This document shows, one piece after another, positions 7,664 through 13,447 of a DNA stretch of 14,774 nt (positions are counted from its first letter, which is position 1; the number at the start of each line of letters is the position of its first letter). This DNA is from Maritimibacter sp. (lineage in GTDB: Bacteria > Pseudomonadota > Alphaproteobacteria > Rhodobacterales > Rhodobacteraceae): contig DOUP01000284.1 in the NCBI GenBank assembly GCA_003520545.1, positions 1 to 14,774 on the forward strand, given 5' to 3'. The notes under the pieces are model-generated. The model was given only the letters and a program-made list of their open reading frames with translations, was not told the DNA's origin and made no database searches. Both the position numbers and the translations under genes were made by a program.

Positions 7664-8419
7664 ATGACCGAATTTGCAGGTTACCCTTCGCTTGACGGCC
7701 GCACGGTCGTGGTCACTGGCGGCGCGTCGGGAATAGGCGCGGAAACCGTGCGCGCTTTCGCGGATCAGAATGCCAAGGTGGGCTTTATCGACCGGGACGC
7801 AACGGCGGCGCGTGCACTGGTCGAAGAGCTGGGGGCGAATGTGACCTTCGCCGAGGCCGACTTGACGGATATCGCCGCACTCCGCGATGCGATCGCCACG
7901 ATGGAGGGTGCGCAAGGGCCGGCGCGGGTGCTGGTCAACAACGCCGCCCACGACGACCGCCACGACTGGCGCGACGTCACCCCGGAGTATTGGGACGAAC
8001 GGCTTCAAACGAACCTGCGCCACGCCTTCTTCGCCATCCAGGCCGTCGCCCCGGGCATGGCCCGCGCCGGGGGCGGGAGCATCGTGAACATGGGGTCGAA
8101 TTCCTGGCATGAGAGCGTCGGAAACTTCCCGGCCTACGCGACCGCCAAGGCGGGGATCGAGGGTCTGACCCGGACCATGGCGCGGGACTTGGGCCCGGAC
8201 AATATCCGCGTGAATACCGTCGTTCCCGGTTGGATCATGACCGAACGCCAGAAAACCCTGTGGCTCACGCCCGAGGGGGAAGCGCGTCAAAAGGAGGCGC
8301 AGTGCCTTCCCGACATGATCGACCCGGTCTGGGTCGCACGGATGGTGCTGTTTCTCGCCTCTGACGACAGCGCCATGTGCACCGCCGGGGCCTATAACGT
8401 CACCGCTGGGTCGATGTAG
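7664..8419 (+). CDS. Short-chain dehydrogenase, probable sugar 1-dehydrogenase type
   Basis: A 251-residue classical SDR. The cofactor motif TGGASGIG is at 18-25. An acidic residue after beta-2 (FIDRD) suggests NAD over NADP. LVNNAA follows in the middle, and the catalytic residues are Ser145, Tyr158 and Lys162 (YATAK). The C-terminal stretch with NTVVPGWIMTERQ, QCLPD and ARMVLFLASDDS recalls the D-xylose/D-galactose 1-dehydrogenase group of alphaproteobacteria; the substrate is inferred only. The open frame extends upstream, but the start is fixed by AAGGAGG at 7651-7657, 6 nt before ATG. It is transcribed opposite to the flanking his genes and has no evident link to histidine synthesis. Confidence 0.9.
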   Translation: MTEFAGYPSLDGRTVVVTGGASGIGAETVRAFADQNAKVGFIDRDATAARALVEELGANVTFAEADLTDIAALRDAIATMEGAQGPARVLVNNAAHDDRHDWRDVTPEYWDERLQTNLRHAFFAIQAVAPGMARAGGGSIVNMGSNSWHESVGNFPAYATAKAGIEGLTRTMARDLGPDNIRVNTVVPGWIMTERQKTLWLTPEGEARQKEAQCLPDMIDPVWVARMVLFLASDDSAMCTAGAYNVTAGSM

Positions 8420-8434
8420 CCTGCGCCCTCATCC

Positions 8435-8452
8435 CAGGTCGTCCATGACCTG
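8435..8452 (+). terminator. Possible terminator hairpin after the SDR gene
   Basis: CAGGTC-GTCCAT-GACCTG, a perfect 6-bp stem 15 nt past the SDR stop in the convergent gap to hisA (8420-8509). No T-run follows on the plus strand, so termination is uncertain. Confidence 0.3.
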
Positions 8453-8509
8453 AGGGGCGAAAAGACCAGGAACGCGCTGGAGTTACTGGCCGGAACGGCT
8501 GCGGGGACA

Positions 8510-9232
8510 TCAGGCTTTCATCACCGCCAGCGCCGCCGAAAGGTCGAGCGCTCCGTCATAAAGCGCCCGGCCCGAGATCGCGCCGTTCAGCGGTGCCCCG
8601 CAGGACTTGAGTGCTTTCAGGTCGTCGAGGGAGGACACGCCGCCGGACGCGATGACGGGGATCGACACGGCATGGGCGAGCGCTGCCGTTTCGTCGATGT
8701 TTGGGCCCTGCATCGCGCCGTCGCGGTTGATATCGGTATAGATGATCGCCGCGACGCCCGCGTCTTCGAAGGATTTCGCGAGGTCGGTGGCGTTCACGTC
8801 TGTCTCTTCCGCCCAGCCCTTGGTGGCAACCATGCCCTTGCGCGCGTCGATGCCGACCGCGACCTTGCCCGGAAACGCCTTAGCGGCTTCGCGCACAAGA
8901 CCGGGGTTCTCCACCGCGACGGTGCCGAGGATCACGCGCGCCAGCCCTTTTGACAACCAGGTCTCGATGGTGGCCATATCGCGGATACCGCCGCCCAATT
9001 GGGCAGGCACATCAATGGTTTGGAGGATCGATTCGACTGCTGCGGCATTCACCGGCTCTCCGGCGAAAGCCCCGTTCAGGTCGACCAGGTGCACCCATTC
9101 GCAGCCTGCGTCCTGGAACGATTTCGCCTGCGCGGCAGGGTCATCTGAGAAAACCGTGGCCGCGTCCATCTCGCCGCGCAACAGGCGCACGCATTGGCCG
9201 TCTTTGAGGTCGATAGCAGGATAGAGGATCAT
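8510..9232 (-). CDS. hisA: Phosphoribosylformimino-AICAR ribotide isomerase HisA
   Basis: A 240-residue (beta/alpha)8 barrel that isomerises ProFAR to PRFAR, feeding HisHF. Catalytic Asp8 in YPAIDLKDG and Asp129 in VGIDAR are present. The phosphate-binding motifs are QLGGGIR (78-84) and ASGGVSS. The frame is open 22 codons further upstream. The start at 9232 is chosen because family members begin directly before this first beta strand and because CCGGAG lies 7 nt upstream. It is isolated from the other his genes by plus-strand genes on both sides, so it probably has its own promoter. Confidence 0.96.
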   Translation of the reverse strand: MILYPAIDLKDGQCVRLLRGEMDAATVFSDDPAAQAKSFQDAGCEWVHLVDLNGAFAGEPVNAAAVESILQTIDVPAQLGGGIRDMATIETWLSKGLARVILGTVAVENPGLVREAAKAFPGKVAVGIDARKGMVATKGWAEETDVNATDLAKSFEDAGVAAIIYTDINRDGAMQGPNIDETAALAHAVSIPVIASGGVSSLDDLKALKSCGAPLNGAISGRALYDGALDLSAALAVMKA

Positions 9233-9262
9233 GGTCTGGCTCCGGGTCGTGAGTCTGGCTGG

Positions 9263-9291
9263 GTTAAACAACCAAACACCGTTGGTCACAA
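9263..9291 (-). promoter_or_regulatory. Candidate sigma-70-type promoter for hisA
   Basis: Read on the minus strand: TTGTGA (9286-9291), a 17-bp spacer, then TTTAAC (9263-9268). Each box matches 4 of 6 consensus bases. A start near 9257 would leave a leader of about 25 nt before hisA. It is a moderate match only, but well placed. Confidence 0.35.
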
Positions 9292-9298
9292 GGCGCAT

Positions 9299-9324
9299 GG
9301 AACTATTTTCGGTCCGAATTCGTT
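9299..9324 (+). promoter_or_regulatory. EcfG-type (general stress) promoter candidate for the DUF2147 genes
   Basis: GGAAC (9299-9303), 17 nt, then CGTT (9321-9324). This is exactly the GGAAC-N16/17-CGTT consensus of the alphaproteobacterial general stress sigma factor EcfG. It is 51 nt upstream of the first DUF2147 ATG on the correct strand, in a non-coding gap. The same stretch is also partly dyadic (GGAAC...GTTCC, and TTCGG-T-CCGAA inside), so an operator is an alternative. Not all Rhodobacterales have EcfG, so the host must be checked. Confidence 0.45.
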
Positions 9325-9375
9325 CCTCTGCGTAATCGTTTGAAAGTCGAACCGTTACACAGGAAACCCGGACCT

Positions 9376-9768
9376 ATGAAACACATAGCATTTTTCGCCG
9401 CCCTCGCCATGGGCGTAACGCTCACCTCGACTGCTTTTGCGAATGGAAGCCTCTCAGGGATATGGCGCACGGCCACCTACAACGGCGAATACGCGCATGT
9501 CCGTTTCGGACCCTGCGGTGGGAAAACCTGTGGCGTGGTCGTCGGGACTTTCGATAAAGCTGGAGAAATCCAGGGCGGCTCGCTTGGAAAGACGATCGTC
9601 ATCAACATGGAGGAGGTCGGGCAAGGCGCCTATGAGAACGGACGTATCCGCCGCCCCGATACCGGCCAATCGGCGCCCCTTAAGCTCGAGCTTCAGGGCA
9701 ACTCGATGAATGTTCGGGCTTGTATCGGCCCGTTGTGCCGAAATGAGACGTGGTCGCGAGTGAAATAA
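9376..9768 (+). CDS. Exported DUF2147 protein, first of a tandem pair
   Basis: A 130-residue protein. Residues 1-22 form a Sec signal peptide (Lys2, hydrophobic core, TAFA before the cleavage site), so it is predicted periplasmic. The remainder fits DUF2147: GIWRT near the mature N terminus and four cysteines in two close pairs, CGGKTC and, near the C terminus, CIGPLC, followed by ETWSRVK. The cysteines probably form disulfides. The function is unknown. The start is chosen at the signal peptide Met rather than an upstream in-frame Met at 9340; AGGAAA lies about 10 nt upstream. It is divergent from hisA and followed after 83 bp by a paralogue in the same direction. An EcfG-like promoter precedes it. 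Confidence 0.85.
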   Translation: MKHIAFFAALAMGVTLTSTAFANGSLSGIWRTATYNGEYAHVRFGPCGGKTCGVVVGTFDKAGEIQGGSLGKTIVINMEEVGQGAYENGRIRRPDTGQSAPLKLELQGNSMNVRACIGPLCRNETWSRVK

Positions 9769-9798
9769 CGCCCAAGGTCACGTTGGCTTTACGTAAAT

Positions 9799-9825
9799 GT
9801 TGAATTGTCGTGGAAGTTGTTCAAC
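9799..9825. promoter_or_regulatory. Inverted repeat between the two DUF2147 genes
   Basis: GTTGAA, 15 nt, TTCAAC in the 83-bp gap. A second small palindrome, CTTTT-C-AAAAG, lies at 9830-9840 next to the ribosome binding site of the second gene. Either could be an operator or an mRNA structure; nothing identifies a regulator. Confidence 0.25.
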
Positions 9826-9851
9826 GATGCTTTTCAAAAGGGAGGACTTCC

Positions 9852-10241
9852 ATGAAACGCATTTTTCTCGCCGCTGCGCTGTCGCTGTTCGGCTCGGCCG
9901 CCTTGGCGCAAGACCCCGCCATCGGCACATGGCAAACCGAGGTGGACGATGGCTCTTTCGCCCTGGTCCAGATGAGCCAATGCGGCTCGGCCGTCTGTGG
10001 CACGATCGTGCGGACCTATAAGGCGGACGGCACGGAATACGAGTCGCCGAACAAAGGTCTTCAGATCGTGCGAAGCATGAGCCCGGTTGGCAATGGGGCT
10101 TATGAGGGCGAGGTGTTTCGCCCGGCGAACGACAAGCTCTACATCGGCAAAATGAAGGTCAACGGCGACCGACTGTCGCTCAAGGGCTGCGTTGCCGGTG
10201 GTCTGATCTGTGCGAACCAGAACTGGAAAAAACTCCAGTAA
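9852..10241 (+). CDS. Exported DUF2147 protein, second of a tandem pair
   Basis: A 129-residue protein with a 19-residue signal peptide ending AALA before QDP, so it is probably periplasmic. The DUF2147 features are GTWQTE at the mature N terminus, the pair CGSAVC and a C-terminal pair CVAGGLIC, followed by NQNWKKLQ. It shares length, cysteine layout and ending with the gene just upstream but is clearly diverged in sequence, so the pair is an old duplication. A strong ribosome binding site (GGGAGGA at 9840-9846) precedes the ATG. An in-frame Met at 9810 was rejected because it would bury the signal peptide. The function is unknown. Confidence 0.85.
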   Translation: MKRIFLAAALSLFGSAALAQDPAIGTWQTEVDDGSFALVQMSQCGSAVCGTIVRTYKADGTEYESPNKGLQIVRSMSPVGNGAYEGEVFRPANDKLYIGKMKVNGDRLSLKGCVAGGLICANQNWKKLQ

Positions 10242-10265
10242 CTCGGGCCTTGGCCAATCGACGTG

Positions 10266-10300
10266 ACGGGGAGGGCGCTGCTCTCCCCGTTTGCGTTTGT
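10266..10300 (+). terminator. Terminator after the DUF2147 pair
   Basis: ACGGGGAG (10266-10273) pairs with CTCCCCGT (10283-10290) around a 9-nt loop and is followed by the T-rich TTGCGTTTGT. It sits 24 nt after the DUF2147 stop, in the convergent gap before the hisH stop, and may also act on hisH transcripts. Confidence 0.65.
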
Positions 10301-10306
10301 GCGCCG

Positions 10307-10942
10307 TCAGGGCGTCCAGCCCAGGAAATTGGCGATCAGGCGCAACCCGTTCGACTGTGACTTTTCCGGGTGGAACTGCGTGCCGACGATATTGTCACGC
10401 CCGACGATGGCCGTGATCTCTTCGCCGTAATCGCAATAGGCCAGACGATGCGCCGGGTCCGTAACGCGGAAGTGGTATGAGTGGACGAAATAGGCGTGAT
10501 CGCCGGTTTCTATCCCATCCAGAACGGGGTGCGCATGGTCGATCACCAGATCGTTCCACCCCATGTGCGGCACCTTTTTCCCGGCACCCGGCTCGATATG
10601 CACGACCTCGCCGCCGATCCAGTCAAAGCCGGCGGTCTCCTCGTATTCCATCCCGCGCGTGGCCAGCATCTGCATCCCGATGCAGATGCCCATGAACGGC
10701 ACGCCGCGCCGGTGCACGGCCTCGTCCATCGCCTCGTAAATGCCCCGATGGTCGTAAAGCGCCTGGCGGCAGGAGGGAAACGCCCCGTCGCCCGGAAGCA
10801 CGATGCGATCCGCCCGGGCCACGACGTCTGGCTCCGAACTCACGATCACCTCGCCCGCGCCGACCTCCTGCGCCATGCGCTGGAAAGCCTTTTCGGCGGA
10901 GTGAAGGTTGCCGCTTTCGTAGTCGATCAGAACGGTGGTCAA
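10307..10942 (-). CDS. hisH: Imidazole glycerol phosphate synthase glutaminase subunit HisH
   Basis: A 211-residue class I glutamine amidotransferase that releases ammonia from glutamine and channels it to HisF. The catalytic triad is visible: Cys87 in GICIGMQ, and His191 and Glu193 in QFHPEKS. PGDGAF (50-55) matches the strand next to the oxyanion hole. The N terminus MTTVLIDYESGN is canonical for HisH. The start codon is TTG (10940-10942 complement) and overlaps the hisB stop as TTGA; AGG lies a few bases upstream within hisB. No alternative ATG restores the family N terminus, so coupling to hisB translation is likely. Its partner hisF is about 2.8 kb downstream. Confidence 0.96.
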   Translation of the reverse strand: MTTVLIDYESGNLHSAEKAFQRMAQEVGAGEVIVSSEPDVVARADRIVLPGDGAFPSCRQALYDHRGIYEAMDEAVHRRGVPFMGICIGMQMLATRGMEYEETAGFDWIGGEVVHIEPGAGKKVPHMGWNDLVIDHAHPVLDGIETGDHAYFVHSYHFRVTDPAHRLAYCDYGEEITAIVGRDNIVGTQFHPEKSQSNGLRLIANFLGWTP

Positions 10943-11526
10943 AGCGCACCTTTCGTGGACGGGATGGCATCGGCCTTGCGCGGGTCGGTTTCGACCGCCA
11001 CGCGAAGCGCCCGCGCCACCGCTTTGAACGCCGCTTCCACGATGTGGTGCGCATTGAAGCCGTGCAGCTGGTCGACGTGCAGGGTGATCCCGCCATTGCC
11101 GGAGAATGCCGTGAAAAACTCGCGCACCAGCTCCGTGTCGAAGGTGCCGATCTTCTGGGTCGGGATGTCTACGGTCCAGACAAGATAGGGGCGCCCCGAC
11201 AGGTCGAGCGCGGCACGCACCTGCGCGTCATCCATCGGCAGGTGGCATTCGCCGTAGCGATTGATGCCCGTCTTGTCGCCCAGGGCCTGCGTCAACGCCT
11301 GTCCCAGCGCGATGCCGGTGTCTTCGACCGTGTGGTGGTCGTCGATGTGGTAGTCACCCTTGGCCCGGATGGTCATGTCGATCAGCGAGTGACGCGACAG
11401 CTGATCCAGCATGTGGTCGAAGAACCCCACGCCCGTGTCGTTGTCGTAGACCCCGGTGCCATCGAGATTGATCTCGACCGTGATCTCGGTTTCCGCCGTC
11501 GAGCGGCTGACCTTGGCTGTGCGCAT
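10939..11526 (-). CDS. hisB: Imidazoleglycerol-phosphate dehydratase HisB
   Basis: A 195-residue monofunctional dehydratase, without the N-terminal histidinol-phosphatase domain found in enterobacterial HisB. It converts imidazole glycerol phosphate to imidazole acetol phosphate at a manganese site. The metal-ligand motifs of the duplicated fold are FFDHML (35-40), DDHHTVED (62-69) and GFNAHHIVE (156-164). The ATG at 11524-11526 is preceded by the strong AGGAGGG. It is first gene of the hisBH pair, with a 4-bp overlap to hisH. Confidence 0.97.
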   Translation of the reverse strand: MRTAKVSRSTAETEITVEINLDGTGVYDNDTGVGFFDHMLDQLSRHSLIDMTIRAKGDYHIDDHHTVEDTGIALGQALTQALGDKTGINRYGECHLPMDDAQVRAALDLSGRPYLVWTVDIPTQKIGTFDTELVREFFTAFSGNGGITLHVDQLHGFNAHHIVEAAFKAVARALRVAVETDPRKADAIPSTKGAL

Positions 11527-11552
11527 GACGCGACCCTCCTGATTTCACAGGC

Positions 11553-11581
11553 CTTATAGGCATCCCGTTGCCGCCTGAAAA
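11553..11581 (-). promoter_or_regulatory. Candidate sigma-70-type promoter for hisBH
   Basis: Minus-strand TTTTCA (11576-11581), a 17-bp spacer, then TATAAG (11553-11558). The -10 box matches 5 of 6 and the -35 box 4 of 6 consensus bases. The predicted start near 11546 gives a leader of about 20 nt including the AGGAGGG ribosome binding site at 11534-11540. Confidence 0.45.
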
Positions 11582-11639
11582 GACGCCTTCGCAGATCAGG
11601 CGACCTATTACTCTCTGGTTTCGAAATACCTCAGGGGGT

Positions 11640-11660
11640 CCGGGGGACAGCGTCCCCCGG
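11640..11660 (-). terminator. GC-rich hairpin in the puuD-hisB gap
   Basis: CCGGGGGAC-AGC-GTCCCCCGG, a perfect 9-bp stem. On the minus strand it is followed by ACCCCCTGAGGTATTTCG. Hairpins followed by ACCCCC-GAGGTATTT-like sequence occur often between genes in Rhodobacterales, from memory, and probably act as terminators. It lies downstream of the puuD stop. Confidence 0.5.
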
Positions 11661-11690
11661 TCGGTCGCGGCGCTCGCGCCGCGAAACCGA
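11661..11690 (-). terminator. Second hairpin directly after the puuD stop
   Basis: TCGCGGCGC-TC-GCGCCGCGA is a perfect 9-bp stem at 11665-11684, with outer TCGGT/ACCGA pairing giving a longer imperfect stem (11661-11690). It begins 2 nt past the puuD stop. No T-run follows, so it may stabilise the mRNA 3' end rather than terminate on its own. Confidence 0.45.
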
Positions 11691-11692
11691 TC

Positions 11693-12919
11693 CTATCCCG
11701 CGGCCTCGATCCAGGCCCGGATCGCGGCGCGTTCCTCGGGCTCCATGTAGGAGACATTGGCGGGCGGCATGGCGTCGGTGAGTCCGGCGTGAAGGTAGAT
11801 CCGATGCGCCTCGGCCGCGATATCCGTCGCCGTTTCCAGCACCACGCCTTTCGGGGCCACCGCGATGCCGATCCAGCCCGGCTCGCGCGCATGGCACATG
11901 GAACAGCGACCGAGCACGATGTCCGTGACCTCATCGAACCCCGCGGCTTGGGCGTATTTCTCCTCGTGCGGGGTGAAGGCCCGCGCCTCGGCTTCTTCCC
12001 AGGTGGATTGCTGCGTTCCGAGGAAAGACAGCGCCACGGCGCCCGCGAACAGGAGCGCGGTCACTGCCCATGTCCACCATTTGTAGCCCTGGTGCGCATG
12101 GTGTGAGTTGAAGAAATGCCGGATCGAAACACCCATCAGGAATACCAGCCCGGCAATGACCCAATTATAGGTCGACGCGAAGGCCAGCGGGTAGTGGTTC
12201 GCCAGCATCAGGAAAATGACCGGGAGCGTGAGGTAATTGTTATGGGTCGAGCGCAGCTTGGCGATCTTGCCGTACTTGGCGTCCGGCGTCTTCTGGGCCT
12301 TGAGGTCCGCGACCACGATCCGCTGGTTCGGAATGATCGTGAAAAAGACGTTGGCCGTCATGATCGTCGCGGTGAACGCGCCCAAGTGGAGAAGCACGGC
12401 GCGCCCGGTGAAGATCTGGTTATAGCCGTATCCCATGGCCATCAGCAGGATGAACAGGAGCACCATCAAAAGCGTGGGACGCTCGGCGAGGCCTGATTTG
12501 CAGAGCCGGTCATAGACCAACCAGCCGATGGTGAGCGAAGCGGCCGAAATGGCGATCCCGGCCCAGAGCGGCATTTCCATCTTGGTCATGTCGACGAGAT
12601 ACATGTCGGCACCGACGTAGTAGACGAGGATCAGGAGCGCCGCACCCGACAGCCATGTCGAATAGCTCTCCCATTTGAACCAGGTCAGTTCCTCGGGCAT
12701 CCGGGCCGGGCTGATCATGTATTTCTGGATGAAATAGAAGCCGCCGCCATGCACCTGCCAGGCCTCGCCCGAAACGCCTTCGCGCCGGTCGGCGGAGGGG
12801 CGCAGGCCCAGGTCCAGGGCGATGAAGTAAAACGAAGAGCCGATCCACGCGATGGCGGTCACGACATGAAGCCAGCGCACCGCGAATTCCAGCCAGTCCA
12901 TGAGTATGATGCCGGTCAT
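11693..12919 (-). CDS. puuD: Membrane-bound cytochrome c urate oxidase (PuuD type)
   Basis: A 408-residue inner-membrane protein. About eight hydrophobic helices are seen (roughly 9-38, 86-108, 117-139, 149-170, 174-196, 228-247, 251-270, 281-301), with conserved His-rich stretches such as RHFFNSHHAHQ (267-277). A C-terminal cytochrome c domain has the heme motif CSMCH (339-343) and a likely axial Met in AMPPAN (Met384). This layout is that of the bacterial urate oxidase that oxidises urate to 5-hydroxyisourate and passes electrons to the respiratory chain instead of making H2O2. The assignment is supported by uraH 1 nt upstream and the divergent puuE-uraD gene. The start at 12919 follows GGGGAAG inside the uraH end; an internal Met7 has no such site. 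The symbol puuD also names an unrelated E. coli putrescine gene. Confidence 0.9.
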   Translation of the reverse strand: MTGIILMDWLEFAVRWLHVVTAIAWIGSSFYFIALDLGLRPSADRREGVSGEAWQVHGGGFYFIQKYMISPARMPEELTWFKWESYSTWLSGAALLILVYYVGADMYLVDMTKMEMPLWAGIAISAASLTIGWLVYDRLCKSGLAERPTLLMVLLFILLMAMGYGYNQIFTGRAVLLHLGAFTATIMTANVFFTIIPNQRIVVADLKAQKTPDAKYGKIAKLRSTHNNYLTLPVIFLMLANHYPLAFASTYNWVIAGLVFLMGVSIRHFFNSHHAHQGYKWWTWAVTALLFAGAVALSFLGTQQSTWEEAEARAFTPHEEKYAQAAGFDEVTDIVLGRCSMCHAREPGWIGIAVAPKGVVLETATDIAAEAHRIYLHAGLTDAMPPANVSYMEPEERAAIRAWIEAAG

Positions 12920-12920
12920 G

Positions 12921-13277
12921 TCAGCTTCCCCTGTATGTCGAATAACCGTAGGGCGAGAGCAGGAGCGGCACGTGGTAGTGCGCCTTGGCGTCGCTCATGC
13001 CGAAACGGATCGGGATAGCGTCGAGAAACAGCGGATCGTCCGTTGATTGCCCGGTGGCCCGAAGGTAATCGCCCGCGAAGAAGATCAGCTCGTAGGTGCC
13101 GGTCTTGAAGGCGTCCGCAGGAAGGATCGGCGTATCCGTGCGCCCGTCCGCATTGGTGGTCGCCGTCGCGATCTTCTTGTGCGAATTGCCGGACACGCGG
13201 TAGAGCGCGATCTCGATCCCCTCGGCAGGGCATCCGCGCGCGGTGTCGAGCACATGGGTTGTCAGGTATCCGCTCAT
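12921..13277 (-). CDS. uraH: 5-hydroxyisourate hydrolase (transthyretin-like)
   Basis: A 118-residue protein that hydrolyses 5-hydroxyisourate, the urate oxidase product, to OHCU. The family's active-site features are present: His8 in THVLDT, Arg46 in GRTDTP, the HYHVPLLLSPYGYSTY block (100-115) and the C-terminal tetrapeptide YRGS, which separates the enzyme from true transthyretin. No signal peptide is visible, so it is cytoplasmic. It is the first gene of a two-gene unit with puuD (stop and next ATG are 1 nt apart, TGAcATG). The ribosome binding site is weak: AAGGGA about 12 nt before ATG. Confidence 0.96.
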   Translation of the reverse strand: MSGYLTTHVLDTARGCPAEGIEIALYRVSGNSHKKIATATTNADGRTDTPILPADAFKTGTYELIFFAGDYLRATGQSTDDPLFLDAIPIRFGMSDAKAHYHVPLLLSPYGYSTYRGS

Positions 13278-13447
13278 CTTTTCATCAGTCCCTTTGTTCC
13301 CGGCAAAGCAGGACAGCCAAACGGCGCGCCCCGCAAGGGGAGAGTGAAAACCGTTTCCAATTCATTCACAAGTGCTTATCCCTTGGGCAGATGAAACGCT
13401 TTTTTCCGGGCGGTTGAACTTTACTGGAACGCGACAGGCAGGGTGGC
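13278..13447. promoter_or_regulatory. Divergent promoter region of the urate genes
   Basis: A 170-bp gap between uraH (minus) and puuE-uraD (plus). TGAAAAC-C-GTTTCCA at 13345-13359 is a near-perfect dyad (6 of 7 pairs), placed roughly midway, and is the best operator candidate. A small hairpin CCCC-GCAA-GGGG is at 13329-13340. I could not fix a -35/-10 pair for either side, and no regulator gene is in the window. Confidence 0.45.

Noticed and set aside
7412..8290. A 292-codon minus-strand frame across hisF start and the SDR gene
   Set aside because: Out of frame with hisF and opposite conserved SDR motifs. The composition is typical of a GC shadow.
10481..11188. A 235-codon plus-strand frame opposite hisH and hisB
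   Set aside because: Both minus-strand genes have complete catalytic motifs, so the antisense frame is an artefact of codon bias.
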